Shown piece after piece: positions 7,999 through 16,451 of a stretch of 45,768 nt of DNA. A program made the translations under genes and the position numbers. Under the pieces are notes generated by a model. It saw only the letters and a program-made list of their open reading frames with translations. It was not told the origin of the DNA and ran no database searches. Every line of letters starts with the position of its first letter. Positions within the stretch are counted from its first letter, which is position 1. Origin of the DNA: a virus; the IMG/VR virus record IMGVR_UViG_3300027816_000161, positions 1 to 45,768 of that record. One strand, 5' to 3'.

Positions 7999-9375
7999 AT
8001 GATCCGCCGAGCCAAGCGCATGAAGACCAGCCAGATCGACGCCGCGATGGAGATGCTTCGCAGCGCAGGCCGCAATGGCGACACCGAACTGGCCCATGTG
8101 AACCCGCGCGAGAAGGCCATCCTCAAGGCCCTCGGTGGTGCCGGGAGCCGGAACCCGCGCACGGGTCTGCGGGAGTATTTTGATGGCAGGGGTCCTGATG
8201 CGGCTCCTCCTGGCTACGATCCGCCCGGTTACTTGGACGATCCTGACTACATCACGCAGGAGGATCTCCGGCGGATTGATGAGGCAGAGGCCGGGTCCCT
8301 GAGGGCGATGGACGCAGAGTCTCTTGCGCGAGCGGCTGGCTCATCTCCAGAGGTTCTTCAGCGCCACAAGTCTGCATACGACGAGGCGTACCGCATCCTG
8401 CATGACCTCATTTCTGAGATCGCAAGCAAGGGCAGGTATGGCGACACCGAAGTCGTTCCGACAACCCCGCGCGACAGGGCGATCCTCAAGGGCCTTGGTG
8501 GTGCTGGAACGGTCAACCCGCGCACGGGCCTGCGGGAGTATTACGACGAGGGCGGCAGCATGTCGTCTGATGGCATGGGCGCTCCCGGTTCTGTCGGCAC
8601 GGGTGACGTTGGTCTCGGAGAAGGGACGAACGTCGGTGCGGAGGGTCTTGGGGCGGGTCCTTCATTTGGAAATGAAAGTGGTCAGGGAGGGGGCCAGATT
8701 GCTGACCTTCCCCAGCAGGATCAGGAGGCAATCGGGCGCGGCGGCTTGATTGCGGGGCAGAATGAGGTTGCCCTATCTGGTCTTGGTGCCGTGGGACGCA
8801 GCATGGGGCGCGCACTTGATAGTGGTGATTACGCTCCGGGGGCTGGATTGTTCTCCCTTGTCGGGGCTGGGATGGCCGAACTTGGAAGGCAGGCCCGATC
8901 TGCTTACGGCCCTGACTTTGTTGCTGATCCAACCTTTGAGGGAGGTCGCCAGCGGGAAGCGTTCATGGGTGGTCCGGACTTCCCCGGCAACCGTGCTGGA
9001 GGCGACGGACTTGCGATGGCCCTTGGTGCCGTCCCAGTTTCCGCCCCGACCCCCCGCTACCTTCGCGGTGGCGAGATGGCTGCCCCGCAGGAAATCTCCT
9101 CGTTCATTGGCCCCGGCATGACCGACCTCCAGCAGCGGGCGCTCATCTCCACCTACGGGACGCAGGGCGTGAACAGCGCCTTCCGCACGGACCCGGTGCG
9201 TCGGTACTACGCCAACCTCCTGTCGCGTGGCCTCATCTCCGACGCTGGCGCTCCCGTGCAGAATCCCTATGTTCTTCCCATCGAACAGCAGTATGCTTCT
9301 CAGGTTCTGGGCCGACCGATGACCAACCCCTCGGATGCAGCGGCGGCCTATGAGTCCATCCGGGGCCTCCTCTGA
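7999..9375 (+). CDS. Virion-associated protein with repeated GDTE...NPRTGLREY motif
   Basis: The 458-aa product carries two copies of a 35-40-residue motif near residues 30-60 and 145-180. Both have the pattern GDTE, then a P-R-[ED]-[KR]-AILK core, a LGGAG element and NPRTGLREY[FY]. This motif is widespread in phage internal or tail-associated proteins. A long Gly-rich, low-complexity middle (residues about 185-330) precedes a C-terminal region with SFIGPGMTDLQQRALISTYG. The gene follows a 17-nt gap. An ejection or head-internal role is inferred. Confidence 0.65.
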   Translation: MIRRAKRMKTSQIDAAMEMLRSAGRNGDTELAHVNPREKAILKALGGAGSRNPRTGLREYFDGRGPDAAPPGYDPPGYLDDPDYITQEDLRRIDEAEAGSLRAMDAESLARAAGSSPEVLQRHKSAYDEAYRILHDLISEIASKGRYGDTEVVPTTPRDRAILKGLGGAGTVNPRTGLREYYDEGGSMSSDGMGAPGSVGTGDVGLGEGTNVGAEGLGAGPSFGNESGQGGGQIADLPQQDQEAIGRGGLIAGQNEVALSGLGAVGRSMGRALDSGDYAPGAGLFSLVGAGMAELGRQARSAYGPDFVADPTFEGGRQREAFMGGPDFPGNRAGGDGLAMALGAVPVSAPTPRYLRGGEMAAPQEISSFIGPGMTDLQQRALISTYGTQGVNSAFRTDPVRRYYANLLSRGLISDAGAPVQNPYVLPIEQQYASQVLGRPMTNPSDAAAAYESIRGLL

Positions 9376-9385
9376 GGAGACGACC

Positions 9386-9427
9386 GTGAAGAAGAAGCCG
9401 ATGAAGAAGGGTGGGCGGGGCTGCTGA
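9386..9427 (+). CDS. Possible 13-aa basic peptide
   Basis: A GTG at 9386 follows a GAGGAGA site and opens a 13-codon frame reading MKKKPMKKGGRGC. It sits immediately after the 458-aa protein gene and before a stem-loop. Very short Lys-rich peptides ending in Cys occur in related phages, but at this length coding status cannot be judged from one sequence. Confidence 0.3.
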   Translation: MKKKPMKKGGRGC

Positions 9428-9452
9428 TCAGCCTGCCAGTCTAGCTCACCCA

Positions 9453-9492
9453 GGAAGGGGGGATACGGTCCCTCCCCGCGATCCCCCCTTCC
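9453..9492 (+). terminator. Perfect 12-bp stem-loop between structural blocks
   Basis: Bases 9453-9464 (GGAAGGGGGGAT) pair perfectly with 9481-9492, leaving a 16-base loop. It lies between the 458-aa protein gene and the co-chaperonin gene. There is no T-tract after the stem, so it may be a Rho-aided terminator, an attenuator or an mRNA-stabilising hairpin. Confidence 0.5.
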
Positions 9493-9547
9493 GCCTCCTC
9501 TTCCAGCCGTTAGTTTGGCTGCGGGCATCCCGCCCAAAGAGGAGAGT

Positions 9548-9865
9548 ATGAGCAAGACACTCAAGCCCTTGTTCGCAAGGGTTGTCGTCCGCGCTGAGAC
9601 GCTACAGGCGTCCATCGCAACCAAGTTCTCGGGCCTGTCCAAGATGGGTTTCGAGATCCCCAAGACCGTCGAAGAGAAGATGATCCCCGATGAGGGCGTC
9701 GTCATTTCCGTTGGTGAAGCCTGCGAGGTGATGAAGCCCGGTGACCGGGTTCTCTTCGGCAAGTGGGCCGCCAAGCCGATTGCCTTTGAACCCGGCCTGT
9801 ACGTCATGCAGGAAGAGGACATCATCGGAATCATCGAGGGCGATGAGAAGGCGGTGGCCGCATGA
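9548..9865 (+). CDS. GroES-like co-chaperonin
   Basis: The 105-aa product has the Cpn10 layout: an RVVVRAET beta strand, a mobile-loop-like segment near residues 17-38, GVVISVGEA, the KPGDRVLFGKWA core, and a C-terminal EEDIIGIIEG. It is probably the cap of a GroEL chamber and works with host GroEL in capsid-protein folding, as T4 gp31 does. The ATG at 9548 follows GAGGAG. It lies directly upstream of scaffold and capsid genes and overlaps the scaffold start by ATGA, so dosage is likely tied to head assembly. Confidence 0.85.
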   Translation: MSKTLKPLFARVVVRAETLQASIATKFSGLSKMGFEIPKTVEEKMIPDEGVVISVGEACEVMKPGDRVLFGKWAAKPIAFEPGLYVMQEEDIIGIIEGDEKAVAA

Positions 9866-10800
9866 GCGAGCGCATCGGAAACCGGGTCGAGGTGTCGGAT
9901 GACGAAGTCGCCACTCCTCAGAAGCCTGCTGCGCCTCAAGCAGCTTCTCCTGAACCCAAGCCAGCCCCCGCCCCCAAAGCCCAAGCGAAAGCGGAGGAGG
10001 GTGAAGAGAAAGGCACGGACTGGGTCGAGATCGAAGACCCAAAGCTGAAGGCCCGCTTCAACCGGCTCTATCGACACACCAAGGAAGCCAACGAGCGCGC
10101 GGAGAAGACCGAGCGCCAGATCGCCCTCCTTGCCGAGCAGAACAGCAAGCTCCAGAAGGCCCTTGAGAGCATCGCTGGCGGCCTGAAGGACAAGGAGACG
10201 CAGGCAGAACTTGCCGACCTCAAGCGGAGCGCGAAGGAAGCCCTAGCCACGGGCGACACGGAAGCGTTCATGGAGGTCAACGAGCGCCTGCTGGAGATCA
10301 AGCAGGAGACCAAGAAGCCTCCGGCCCCCGCTGCGGAAGCCGCGCCTCCGATCACCCAGACGGAGATGCAGGTCCTCCAGGGCTGGCAGACGGCGAAGGG
10401 CGAGGACGGGGAACCCCTTCGTCCTTGGGCCATGCCGAACCATCCCGAGTTCGCCGCGACGCAGGAGATGATCCAGAAGGTCGCGAATGAGCCGGGCATG
10501 GGAAATGCGTCGATCCGCGAACTCCTCAAGGAGGTGGACAAGCGCATGGCTCGCCTGATGGACGATGACGACGACGAGGGCGATGCGCCGAACCCGGTGC
10601 GCCGTGCCTTTGCGTCTCCTCGCGGGCGACCGGCACCGGCAGAGCGCCAGCAGACGAACCTGAGCAATCAGGAGCGCGTCATTGCGGAGGCGATGTTCAT
10701 GGGCGGGCGTGGTTCCCTTGCCAAGACGGCAAAGGAAGCGCACGAGCTTTATCTCAAGCAGAAGAAGGCCATTGGTAGGGCCGTTGCGGTGGAGGATTGA
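9862..10800 (+). CDS. Scaffold protein
   Basis: The 312-aa product is highly charged, with a Pro/Ala-rich disordered start and long coiled coils at residues about 70-150. A DDDDDEGD acidic cluster lies near residue 232, followed by a basic C-terminal part (residues about 240-312). This composition and the position two genes upstream of the major capsid protein are typical of a procapsid scaffold, whose basic end contacts the capsid shell. The start overlaps the co-chaperonin stop by ATGA. Confidence 0.8.
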   Translation: MSERIGNRVEVSDDEVATPQKPAAPQAASPEPKPAPAPKAQAKAEEGEEKGTDWVEIEDPKLKARFNRLYRHTKEANERAEKTERQIALLAEQNSKLQKALESIAGGLKDKETQAELADLKRSAKEALATGDTEAFMEVNERLLEIKQETKKPPAPAAEAAPPITQTEMQVLQGWQTAKGEDGEPLRPWAMPNHPEFAATQEMIQKVANEPGMGNASIRELLKEVDKRMARLMDDDDDEGDAPNPVRRAFASPRGRPAPAERQQTNLSNQERVIAEAMFMGGRGSLAKTAKEAHELYLKQKKAIGRAVAVED

Positions 10801-10802
10801 AG

Positions 10803-11255
10803 ATGGCAGACAATAACGAGATCGAGACCGGAGTCGGCGCGCTTGCGGACTCGATGAAGGGCCGTAAGAAGGTCGCGAAGAAGGGGAACCGTAGCTGGTC
10901 TCCCGCCGCGCCTCTCGGCATCAAGGCCAAGGACCCGTCCAACAGGCTTCGCTGGGTCCACGCCGAACCCGCCAACATGCTCAAGAAGCGAGCGGAAGGC
11001 TGGGAGCAGGCGGATGTTGGGGATGCTGTCCACGACCGCCCGAACGGGGTCGAGTCTGGCAGCGGGACGCCAGCCGGTGTGCTGGAGTATCGGGACATGG
11101 TCCTGATGAAGATGCCCGAAGAGATGGCTCGCGAGCGCGAAGCGTACTACCGCAACGCATCTCAGGAGCAGGTCTCGGGCCTCAAGACTCGGGCCAAAAG
11201 GGATATTCGCGCCAAGACGGGTGTCACCGTCGAAGGCGACATCACCATCGATTAA
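10803..11255 (+). CDS. Small head-region protein
   Basis: The ATG at 10803 is preceded by GGAGG inside the scaffold end. The 150-aa product is charged and helical, with KKVAKKGNRSWSPAAPLGIK near residue 25 and an RLRWVHAE segment near residue 48, then helical EEMAREREAYYRN. Proteins with this R-W-V-x-A-E pattern sit between scaffold and capsid genes in many podoviruses. Its role, perhaps a minor head protein, is inferred. Confidence 0.65.
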   Translation: MADNNEIETGVGALADSMKGRKKVAKKGNRSWSPAAPLGIKAKDPSNRLRWVHAEPANMLKKRAEGWEQADVGDAVHDRPNGVESGSGTPAGVLEYRDMVLMKMPEEMAREREAYYRNASQEQVSGLKTRAKRDIRAKTGVTVEGDITID

Positions 11256-11277
11256 CCCCTCCATAAGGAGATAACCA

Positions 11278-11871
11278 ATGACCGACGCTCCCTATGGCCT
11301 TCAGGCCATTCGGAACAAGGCCGCTGGGACCACCCTCCGCACGAAGCTCTACCGAGTGACGGCGACGGGCAACACCCAGGGCATCTTCATCAACGATCCC
11401 GTCCGCTTCAACTCGGCGGGTCTTGGCGTTATCCGCCTCTCGTCCAACGCGGCGGCGAATACCCGCTGCCTCGGCGTGGTCTCGGAACTGTTCGATGAGA
11501 ACGGTCGTCCGCTGACCTTCAGCCAGCCGGGTCGTGGCCCCTTCCTCCCCGCTTCGACGGCGGGCTGGGCGGCGGTCTACGACAGCCAGCAGGTCACGTT
11601 CATGTGTCAGGCCGATGCCTCCGCTGCGGAGACGCTGGTCGGGCAGTACGTTTCGCTGACGGCTGCGACGAACGGCAACACGGCTGCTGGCACCTCGGTG
11701 ATGCAGATCCGTGCGGCTTCCGGCGACACCTCGGTCAAGACCTTCCAGGTCATTGGCCTTGCGCCGACTGAGGCTCGCGGCCTCGGCACGGTGGCGAACA
11801 ATGCGGCTTGGGGCAATGCCTACATTGACCTTGAGGTCCGCATCGCCCTCCACTCCTACACCTCTACCTGA
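11278..11871 (+). CDS. Putative capsid decoration/cement protein
   Basis: The 197-aa beta-rich product has few charged residues. It starts MTDAPYGLQAIRNKAAGT and contains YRVTATGNTQGIFINDPV and CLGVVSELFDENGRPLTFS. A small beta-rich protein directly upstream of the capsid gene is usually a head decoration or cement protein. A perfect AAGGAG site precedes the ATG, which suggests high expression. Confidence 0.7.
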   Translation: MTDAPYGLQAIRNKAAGTTLRTKLYRVTATGNTQGIFINDPVRFNSAGLGVIRLSSNAAANTRCLGVVSELFDENGRPLTFSQPGRGPFLPASTAGWAAVYDSQQVTFMCQADASAAETLVGQYVSLTAATNGNTAAGTSVMQIRAASGDTSVKTFQVIGLAPTEARGLGTVANNAAWGNAYIDLEVRIALHSYTST

Positions 11872-11886
11872 TAGGGAGGCGCGAAC

Positions 11887-12777
11887 ATGACGACCGGAAC
11901 TGGCAATCTTCCCGAACTCCTGTGGCCCGGCATCAGCACGATCTGGGCCGACACCTACCGGCGATATCCGCCGCTCTGGAACCGCTTCATGATCCTGCGT
12001 CGCTCGAACAAGGCGTTCGAGAAGGAGCAGGGCGTGACGGGTTTCGGCCTTGTCGGGCAGAAGGACGATGGGGATTCCGTCCCCTACGTCGATATGCTCC
12101 AGGGCTATCAGCGCGAGTACGTCAACCTGACCTACGGGCTGGGTACGACGATCACCCGCGAACTGATGGAGGACGAGCAGTACAACGTCATCAACAACGT
12201 GCCGAAGATGCTGGCTGAGTCGATGCGCCAGACCGAAGAGACGGTCGCCGCGTCGGTCTTCAACCTCGGCTTCAGCACGATGCTTGGTGCCGATGGCGTC
12301 TCGTTCTTCAACGCCTCGCACCAGAACGTCCGTGGTGGTACGCAGCGCAACATCCCCGCTGTCGCCTCGGACCTCACGCAGGCGTCGCTGGAGCAGGCGT
12401 ACATCGACATCCACGACTGGCGTGACGATTCGGACCTGAAGATCAACCTCATGCCCGAGAAGCTGCTGGTGGCCCCCACCAACCGCTTCGTGGCTGAGAA
12501 GATCCTCGGGACGAAGTTCGCGGTGGGTTCGGCTGACAACGACATCAATCCGATGGCGGGCCAGCTTGACCTGATCGTGAACCCGTTCCTCACGGACCCG
12601 GATGCGTGGTTCATCATCACGAACGCCAAGGCGGGCGCGACGTTCTACCGTCGTCGCAACGCCGAGATCACCCGTGACAACGAGTTTGACACGGAGATCC
12701 TCAAGACGAAGACGACGGCGCGCTTCTCGGTGGGTGCCACCGACTGGCGTTATGCGTATGCGTCGGCAGGTAGTTAA
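11887..12777 (+). CDS. Major capsid protein (HK97-fold, gpT-like)
   Basis: The 296-aa product resembles the Mu gpT/related major head protein group. It has an N-terminal IWADTYRRYPPLWNRF segment, a central LTYGLGTTITRELMEDEQYN, an FFNASHQNVRGG loop, and a C-terminal P-domain-like run with LLVAPTNRFVAEKIL and FSVGATDWRYAYAS. It is not accompanied by a protease gene; the scaffold is separate. A terminator with a UUCG loop follows closely, as expected for a highly expressed gene. Confidence 0.9.
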   Translation: MTTGTGNLPELLWPGISTIWADTYRRYPPLWNRFMILRRSNKAFEKEQGVTGFGLVGQKDDGDSVPYVDMLQGYQREYVNLTYGLGTTITRELMEDEQYNVINNVPKMLAESMRQTEETVAASVFNLGFSTMLGADGVSFFNASHQNVRGGTQRNIPAVASDLTQASLEQAYIDIHDWRDDSDLKINLMPEKLLVAPTNRFVAEKILGTKFAVGSADNDINPMAGQLDLIVNPFLTDPDAWFIITNAKAGATFYRRRNAEITRDNEFDTEILKTKTTARFSVGATDWRYAYASAGS

Positions 12778-12802
12778 GACCGGAGACAATCCGGCTGGGA
12801 CA

Positions 12803-12823
12803 GGGGGGCTTCGGCCCCCCTTT
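12803..12823 (+). terminator. Rho-independent terminator after capsid gene
   Basis: A GGGGGGC stem (12803-12809), a TTCG loop (12810-12813) and GCCCCCC (12814-12820) are followed by TTTCT. This is a canonical intrinsic terminator with a stable UUCG loop, 25 bases past the major capsid stop. Confidence 0.85.
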
Positions 12824-12835
12824 CTCATAGGGGAC

Positions 12836-12863
12836 TTGGTGCTTGAGATCCCCTCGTTAGACT
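12836..12863 (+). promoter_or_regulatory. Possible promoter upstream of the surface-protein/tail block
   Basis: A TTGGTG hexamer (12836-12841) and TAGACT (12858-12863) are separated by 16 bases, between the capsid terminator and the ATG at 12891. Placement right after a terminator supports a new transcript here. The hexamers are only moderately close to consensus. Confidence 0.35.
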
Positions 12864-12890
12864 CCGGGCGGATCAACAGAGGATCTCCCC

Positions 12891-14321
12891 ATGACAGGCA
12901 AGACCCAGTTCCTCGGCCCCGTCGCTTCTGGCGTGGACAACGGCGCTCCCGCGCTCACGACCAAGGCTTATGGCCGATTCACCGTCTGGACGCCCCTGAC
13001 GACGGTCCCGGTGACTTCGCTGCCGGTGGCGGTCCTGCCGTTTGACTCGATCCTCCGTGAGATCAACATCTGGAAGATCGGCGCGTTCACGGGCGAGGCG
13101 GCCATCCGCTTCGGCACGGTCGCTGGCGGCTCCGACAACCTCGGCAGCGTCTCTGTCTCCGGCAACACGATCTACCGTGTGAATGCCGCGACGGCACAGA
13201 CGACCCTCCCCTTCAACCACGCGGGCGTCTCGGCTGCCGGGACTCCGATCTACCTCTCCACGGGAGCGATCTCCGGCACGGCCACGGCCCTGTCCTCGGC
13301 GGCCTTCGTGGAGGTGGTCTACACCCGCGTCAGCCTGACCGAGCGTCCCGACCTCGTCGCGGCGCACAAGGGCAACGACACGGGGTTCCAGGGTCCCGTG
13401 CGTTCCGGCGCGCAGGATGTCGGCATCCCGGCCCGGTCGGCGGTTGGCACCCTCAAGACCTCGCAGCAGGCCACGGCGGCCTCGTCCCCCGTCTCCGGTC
13501 AGGTCATCGGGGTGATCCCGTATGGCGGTTACCTGAGCGAGATCAACTTCTACTGCCGCACGGCCCCGGCTGGCGAGGCGACGGTTCGCTTTGCCATCAA
13601 CGGCGAGGGCGACAACCTTGGCAGCGTCTCCGTCTCGGCGGCGGGGGTCTACTCGGTCGCCCTGACGACGGCGGTTCGTGCCACCCTCGCGCGCGGGATC
13701 AACGCCGGATCGGCCCAGCCGGTGCGGATGTCGGTCCTCGCGGCCTCGGGCAGCATCGCGGCCCTTCAGGGTGTTGGTGAGATCGTCTTCTCTCGCCTCG
13801 GCCAGAGCGACGGCTACCCGGGTGTCGGCCAGAAGGAGACGACCTTCCAGGGTCCGATTGCCACGGGCCAGTACCTCGGGACTTGGGGCGACAACAAGCC
13901 GGAGGTTGGCTGGGGCCGGTTCTCCAAGCTGACGACGAACATCGCCTCCACCAACGGGGTGGTCTCGGGCCAGCTTGTCGGCTACCTCCCCATCGGCGCG
14001 ACTCTGGTCGGCATCAACTACATCGCCGGGACGGCTGCCGGTGGCGAGGCGATTGTCCGGGCTGGCGTGTCCCCCACGGTCTTCACTTCCGACACCCTCG
14101 GCAGCGCGTCCGTCTCGGCGGCTGGCATCTACTCGGTGATCCAGTCCACGGCTGTCGGCGCGTTCGACAACTCGGGCGTCAACCGGGCCAAGTCCGGTGC
14201 CACCGCCCAAGCCATCTACATCAACGTGGCTGCGACTTCCGGCAGCATCGCGGCGCTCTCGGCCAATGCGGCAATCGAGATCGTCTACACCCGCCTCGAC
14301 CCCTCGATCTACGGAGTCTGA
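12891..14321 (+). CDS. Triplicated-domain virion surface protein
   Basis: The 476-aa product is made of three tandem copies of about 150-160 residues. Each copy has F-x-GP-[VI]-x-[ST]-G near its start, GEA-x-[VI]-R in the middle, LGS-[VA]-SVS-x-x-[GT]-[IY], and an E-[VI]-V-[YF]-[TS]-R end. The whole protein is beta-rich and nearly uncharged. It is probably a head fibre or decoration protein expressed at high level just after the capsid gene. No lysine-rich or enzymatic motif is visible. Confidence 0.75.
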   Translation: MTGKTQFLGPVASGVDNGAPALTTKAYGRFTVWTPLTTVPVTSLPVAVLPFDSILREINIWKIGAFTGEAAIRFGTVAGGSDNLGSVSVSGNTIYRVNAATAQTTLPFNHAGVSAAGTPIYLSTGAISGTATALSSAAFVEVVYTRVSLTERPDLVAAHKGNDTGFQGPVRSGAQDVGIPARSAVGTLKTSQQATAASSPVSGQVIGVIPYGGYLSEINFYCRTAPAGEATVRFAINGEGDNLGSVSVSAAGVYSVALTTAVRATLARGINAGSAQPVRMSVLAASGSIAALQGVGEIVFSRLGQSDGYPGVGQKETTFQGPIATGQYLGTWGDNKPEVGWGRFSKLTTNIASTNGVVSGQLVGYLPIGATLVGINYIAGTAAGGEAIVRAGVSPTVFTSDTLGSASVSAAGIYSVIQSTAVGAFDNSGVNRAKSGATAQAIYINVAATSGSIAALSANAAIEIVYTRLDPSIYGV

Positions 14322-14324
14322 CCT

Positions 14325-14669
14325 ATGGCTCGCCCCAAGAACTGGTCGTTCACCCTCGCCAATGCGGAGGCGACGACCATCTACTGGCCCACGGACACTT
14401 GGGTGTCCACGCAGGAGTATGCGTTCAACTTCCGCGTCATCTCCGGGGCCGGTTCGTTTCTCGCTGGCTGTTCGGCCTCGTCTACCATCGACCGGGTTCT
14501 CCAGACCGGCGTCGTCTCCGCGCATTGGACGGAGCGAGCGGCCTTCTCGACCGGGACTGCCGCGACGTTCACGGGTCCCGTGTCGTGCTGGCGGCTGACC
14601 GTGCGATCCAGCGGCGCGGCGACGTTTGACCTGATGGCCCTTCAGGCTGGTCCTGAGCGGGTGGCCTGA
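14325..14669 (+). CDS. Small structural protein, 114 aa
   Basis: The product is beta-rich with several aromatic residues (NWSFTLANAEATTIYWPTDTW). It carries no TM segment or enzyme motif. The start lies three bases after the triplicated-domain gene and the stop TGA shares its final A with the next ATG, so the group is one transcript. It is probably a minor virion protein. Confidence 0.65.
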   Translation: MARPKNWSFTLANAEATTIYWPTDTWVSTQEYAFNFRVISGAGSFLAGCSASSTIDRVLQTGVVSAHWTERAAFSTGTAATFTGPVSCWRLTVRSSGAATFDLMALQAGPERVA

Positions 14670-15043
14670 TGGGTCGTTGGACGGAGCGCAATCGTTGGCG
14701 TCGTGGACGGTGGCTTGTCCAGGACGACGAGAGCGGCTTCGTCCACTACTCGGATCAGGTTGTCCGTCGCTGGGATGGACTGTACGTCCGCAAGGATCAG
14801 GACGAGCCTATCGACCCGCAATGGTTCATCACTTCCGAGAACGACCCGGCACCGCTTCCGTTCGTTCGCCCGGAGGCTGCCGCTGGCCCGGCCTGCAAGA
14901 CCGGCCCCGCCTACGACGCCAACAACAAGCCGATCAAGAGTTTCCCCGGATACAACCTCTTCATTGGCAGCAGCATCGGGAGCATGGAGATCGAATGCTC
15001 CTTCATCGTGTTCCCTGACGCAGGCCCCTATCCCCCTCGGTGA
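14669..15043 (+). CDS. Conserved phage structural-region protein, 124 aa
   Basis: The N-terminus is Arg/Trp-rich (GRWTERNRWRRGRWLVQDDESG), followed by GFVHYSDQVVRRWDGLYVRK and a PLPFVRPEAA segment. The pattern D-[DE]-E-[ST]-G-F-x-H-Y-S with W-D-G-L-Y-V is familiar from phage proteins placed between head-surface and tail genes. No enzymatic function is known to me. It overlaps the previous stop by one base. Confidence 0.65.
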   Translation: MGRWTERNRWRRGRWLVQDDESGFVHYSDQVVRRWDGLYVRKDQDEPIDPQWFITSENDPAPLPFVRPEAAAGPACKTGPAYDANNKPIKSFPGYNLFIGSSIGSMEIECSFIVFPDAGPYPPR

Positions 15044-15046
15044 CGC

Positions 15047-15736
15047 ATGGCACAGCAGGACAAGGCAACGCTGAAGCAGGCTTTCGAGACGGGTGATGCG
15101 CCCACGGGTTCCGATTTCGAGAACCTGATCGACAGCCAGTTGAACCTCGCGGAGACGACGGCGCAGACCATCAATGGTCCCGTCAACTTCGCGGGTGGCG
15201 TCTCGTTCGCCACGATCTCGGCGGCGGTTGTCGGCGGCAACGTCGGAACCTTCGGAACCATCACGGCTTCGGCTGGGACGTTTACGCAGGTGTCCGCCAA
15301 TGGCATCTTCGGCCTGGCGAAGGCCGAGTGCTGGGCAACAAGCAATGGCGTCATCTCGGCCACGGCCATCAACTCCTACGTCGTGACCAACGTCGGAACG
15401 AGCGCGGAGACGGTCAACCAGTTCCAGCACAACGGCTCTGGCCGCCTTACCTACACGGGGACGCAGCCGAAGTCCTTCATGTTCGACGTTGACTTCACGG
15501 TCAGCGGAGTGACGGCTACGCAGAACGTCGGTGTTCGCTTGGGCAAGGACGGAGTCTCGCTTGCCAAGACTACGATGGAACTGCGGTTGGCAGCCTCCTC
15601 CGCCCCCTATGTCGGCCATGTCGGCTGCATCGTGACGCTGACGGCCAACTCGTATGTCGAGGTCTTCGCGACGCCTACGCTGAACGTCAGCAACATCGTC
15701 TTCGAGAAACTGAACCTTCGCGCCCGCGAGGTCTGA
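15047..15736 (+). CDS. Putative fibre-like structural protein
   Basis: The 229-aa product starts with a helical module (KATLKQAFETGDAPTGSDFENLIDS) that also opens the 234-aa product at 24558. An Ala/Ser/Thr-rich beta region follows, and the C-terminal third contains LGKDGVSLAKTTMELRLA. Such an N-terminal module likely anchors a fibre or decoration to the virion. The anchoring role is inference from its presence on two otherwise different proteins. Confidence 0.65.
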   Translation: MAQQDKATLKQAFETGDAPTGSDFENLIDSQLNLAETTAQTINGPVNFAGGVSFATISAAVVGGNVGTFGTITASAGTFTQVSANGIFGLAKAECWATSNGVISATAINSYVVTNVGTSAETVNQFQHNGSGRLTYTGTQPKSFMFDVDFTVSGVTATQNVGVRLGKDGVSLAKTTMELRLAASSAPYVGHVGCIVTLTANSYVEVFATPTLNVSNIVFEKLNLRAREV

Positions 15737-15737
15737 G

Positions 15738-16451
15738 ATGGCATCCCCCTACCTGACGGTTCTGGAGATCGTCAACGAGGTCTGCGACCGGATGAACATC
15801 CGCCGCGTGACCACGACGACGCAGAACATGTTCACCAAGAACAGCATCAATCTCCTCAACGACATCATGGAGGAGCTTGCTGACATGGGAACGTGGAACG
15901 AACTGCAAGCTTCGGCTGCGGTGACGATGGTGTGCGGGCAGTCGCTCTACAGCATCGACACGACATCCCTTGTGACGGCCAAGCAGTTCATCCACTCGAT
16001 CCAGGAGGTGTCGGTCTCCGGTCGCGTCCCGCCGCTGGAGCCGATCTCGGACAAGAACGAGTTTCGGATGCTGAACCGTGTCAACAGCATCGGCCAGCCG
16101 TCGCGCTACATCATCGAGGGCGTGGACACGGTGGGCAACCCGCGCATCGGCGTGTTCCCTCGCCCCGGTGCTTCGTATGCTGGCAACTCGGCATTCGTGA
16201 AGTTCCAAGTCCTGCCGCCGAAGTACGTTGCTGGCACGGATGACAGCGTGGTCGTCCCGTTCCCAGGTCGCGTGGTGGTCCTCGGTCTTGTCGCGGCGTC
16301 GCTGCTTGACGAGAGCGGTGGTGCCGAGACCCGCCAGTATCAGGCCGCGCAGATGAAGTATCTCGCTTCGCGCAACTCGTCGCTTGGCAGGCAGACGGCC
16401 AAGACCGGCGAGTATGTGAGGGTGCAACCCGGCATTACGTCGAGGTCCTGA
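15738..16451 (+). CDS. Head-tail adaptor (tail tubular protein A-like)
   Basis: The 237-aa product has a helical start (LTVLEIVNEVCDRMNIRRV) and a four-helix region with LLNDIMEELADMGTWNELQA. A beta insertion follows, then a C-terminal helix (RQYQAAQMKYLASRN). This layout matches the ring-forming adaptor placed directly before the nozzle gene in podoviruses (T7 gp11/P22 gp4 type). It overlaps the nozzle start by one base. Confidence 0.75.
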   Translation: MASPYLTVLEIVNEVCDRMNIRRVTTTTQNMFTKNSINLLNDIMEELADMGTWNELQASAAVTMVCGQSLYSIDTTSLVTAKQFIHSIQEVSVSGRVPPLEPISDKNEFRMLNRVNSIGQPSRYIIEGVDTVGNPRIGVFPRPGASYAGNSAFVKFQVLPPKYVAGTDDSVVVPFPGRVVVLGLVAASLLDESGGAETRQYQAAQMKYLASRNSSLGRQTAKTGEYVRVQPGITSRS

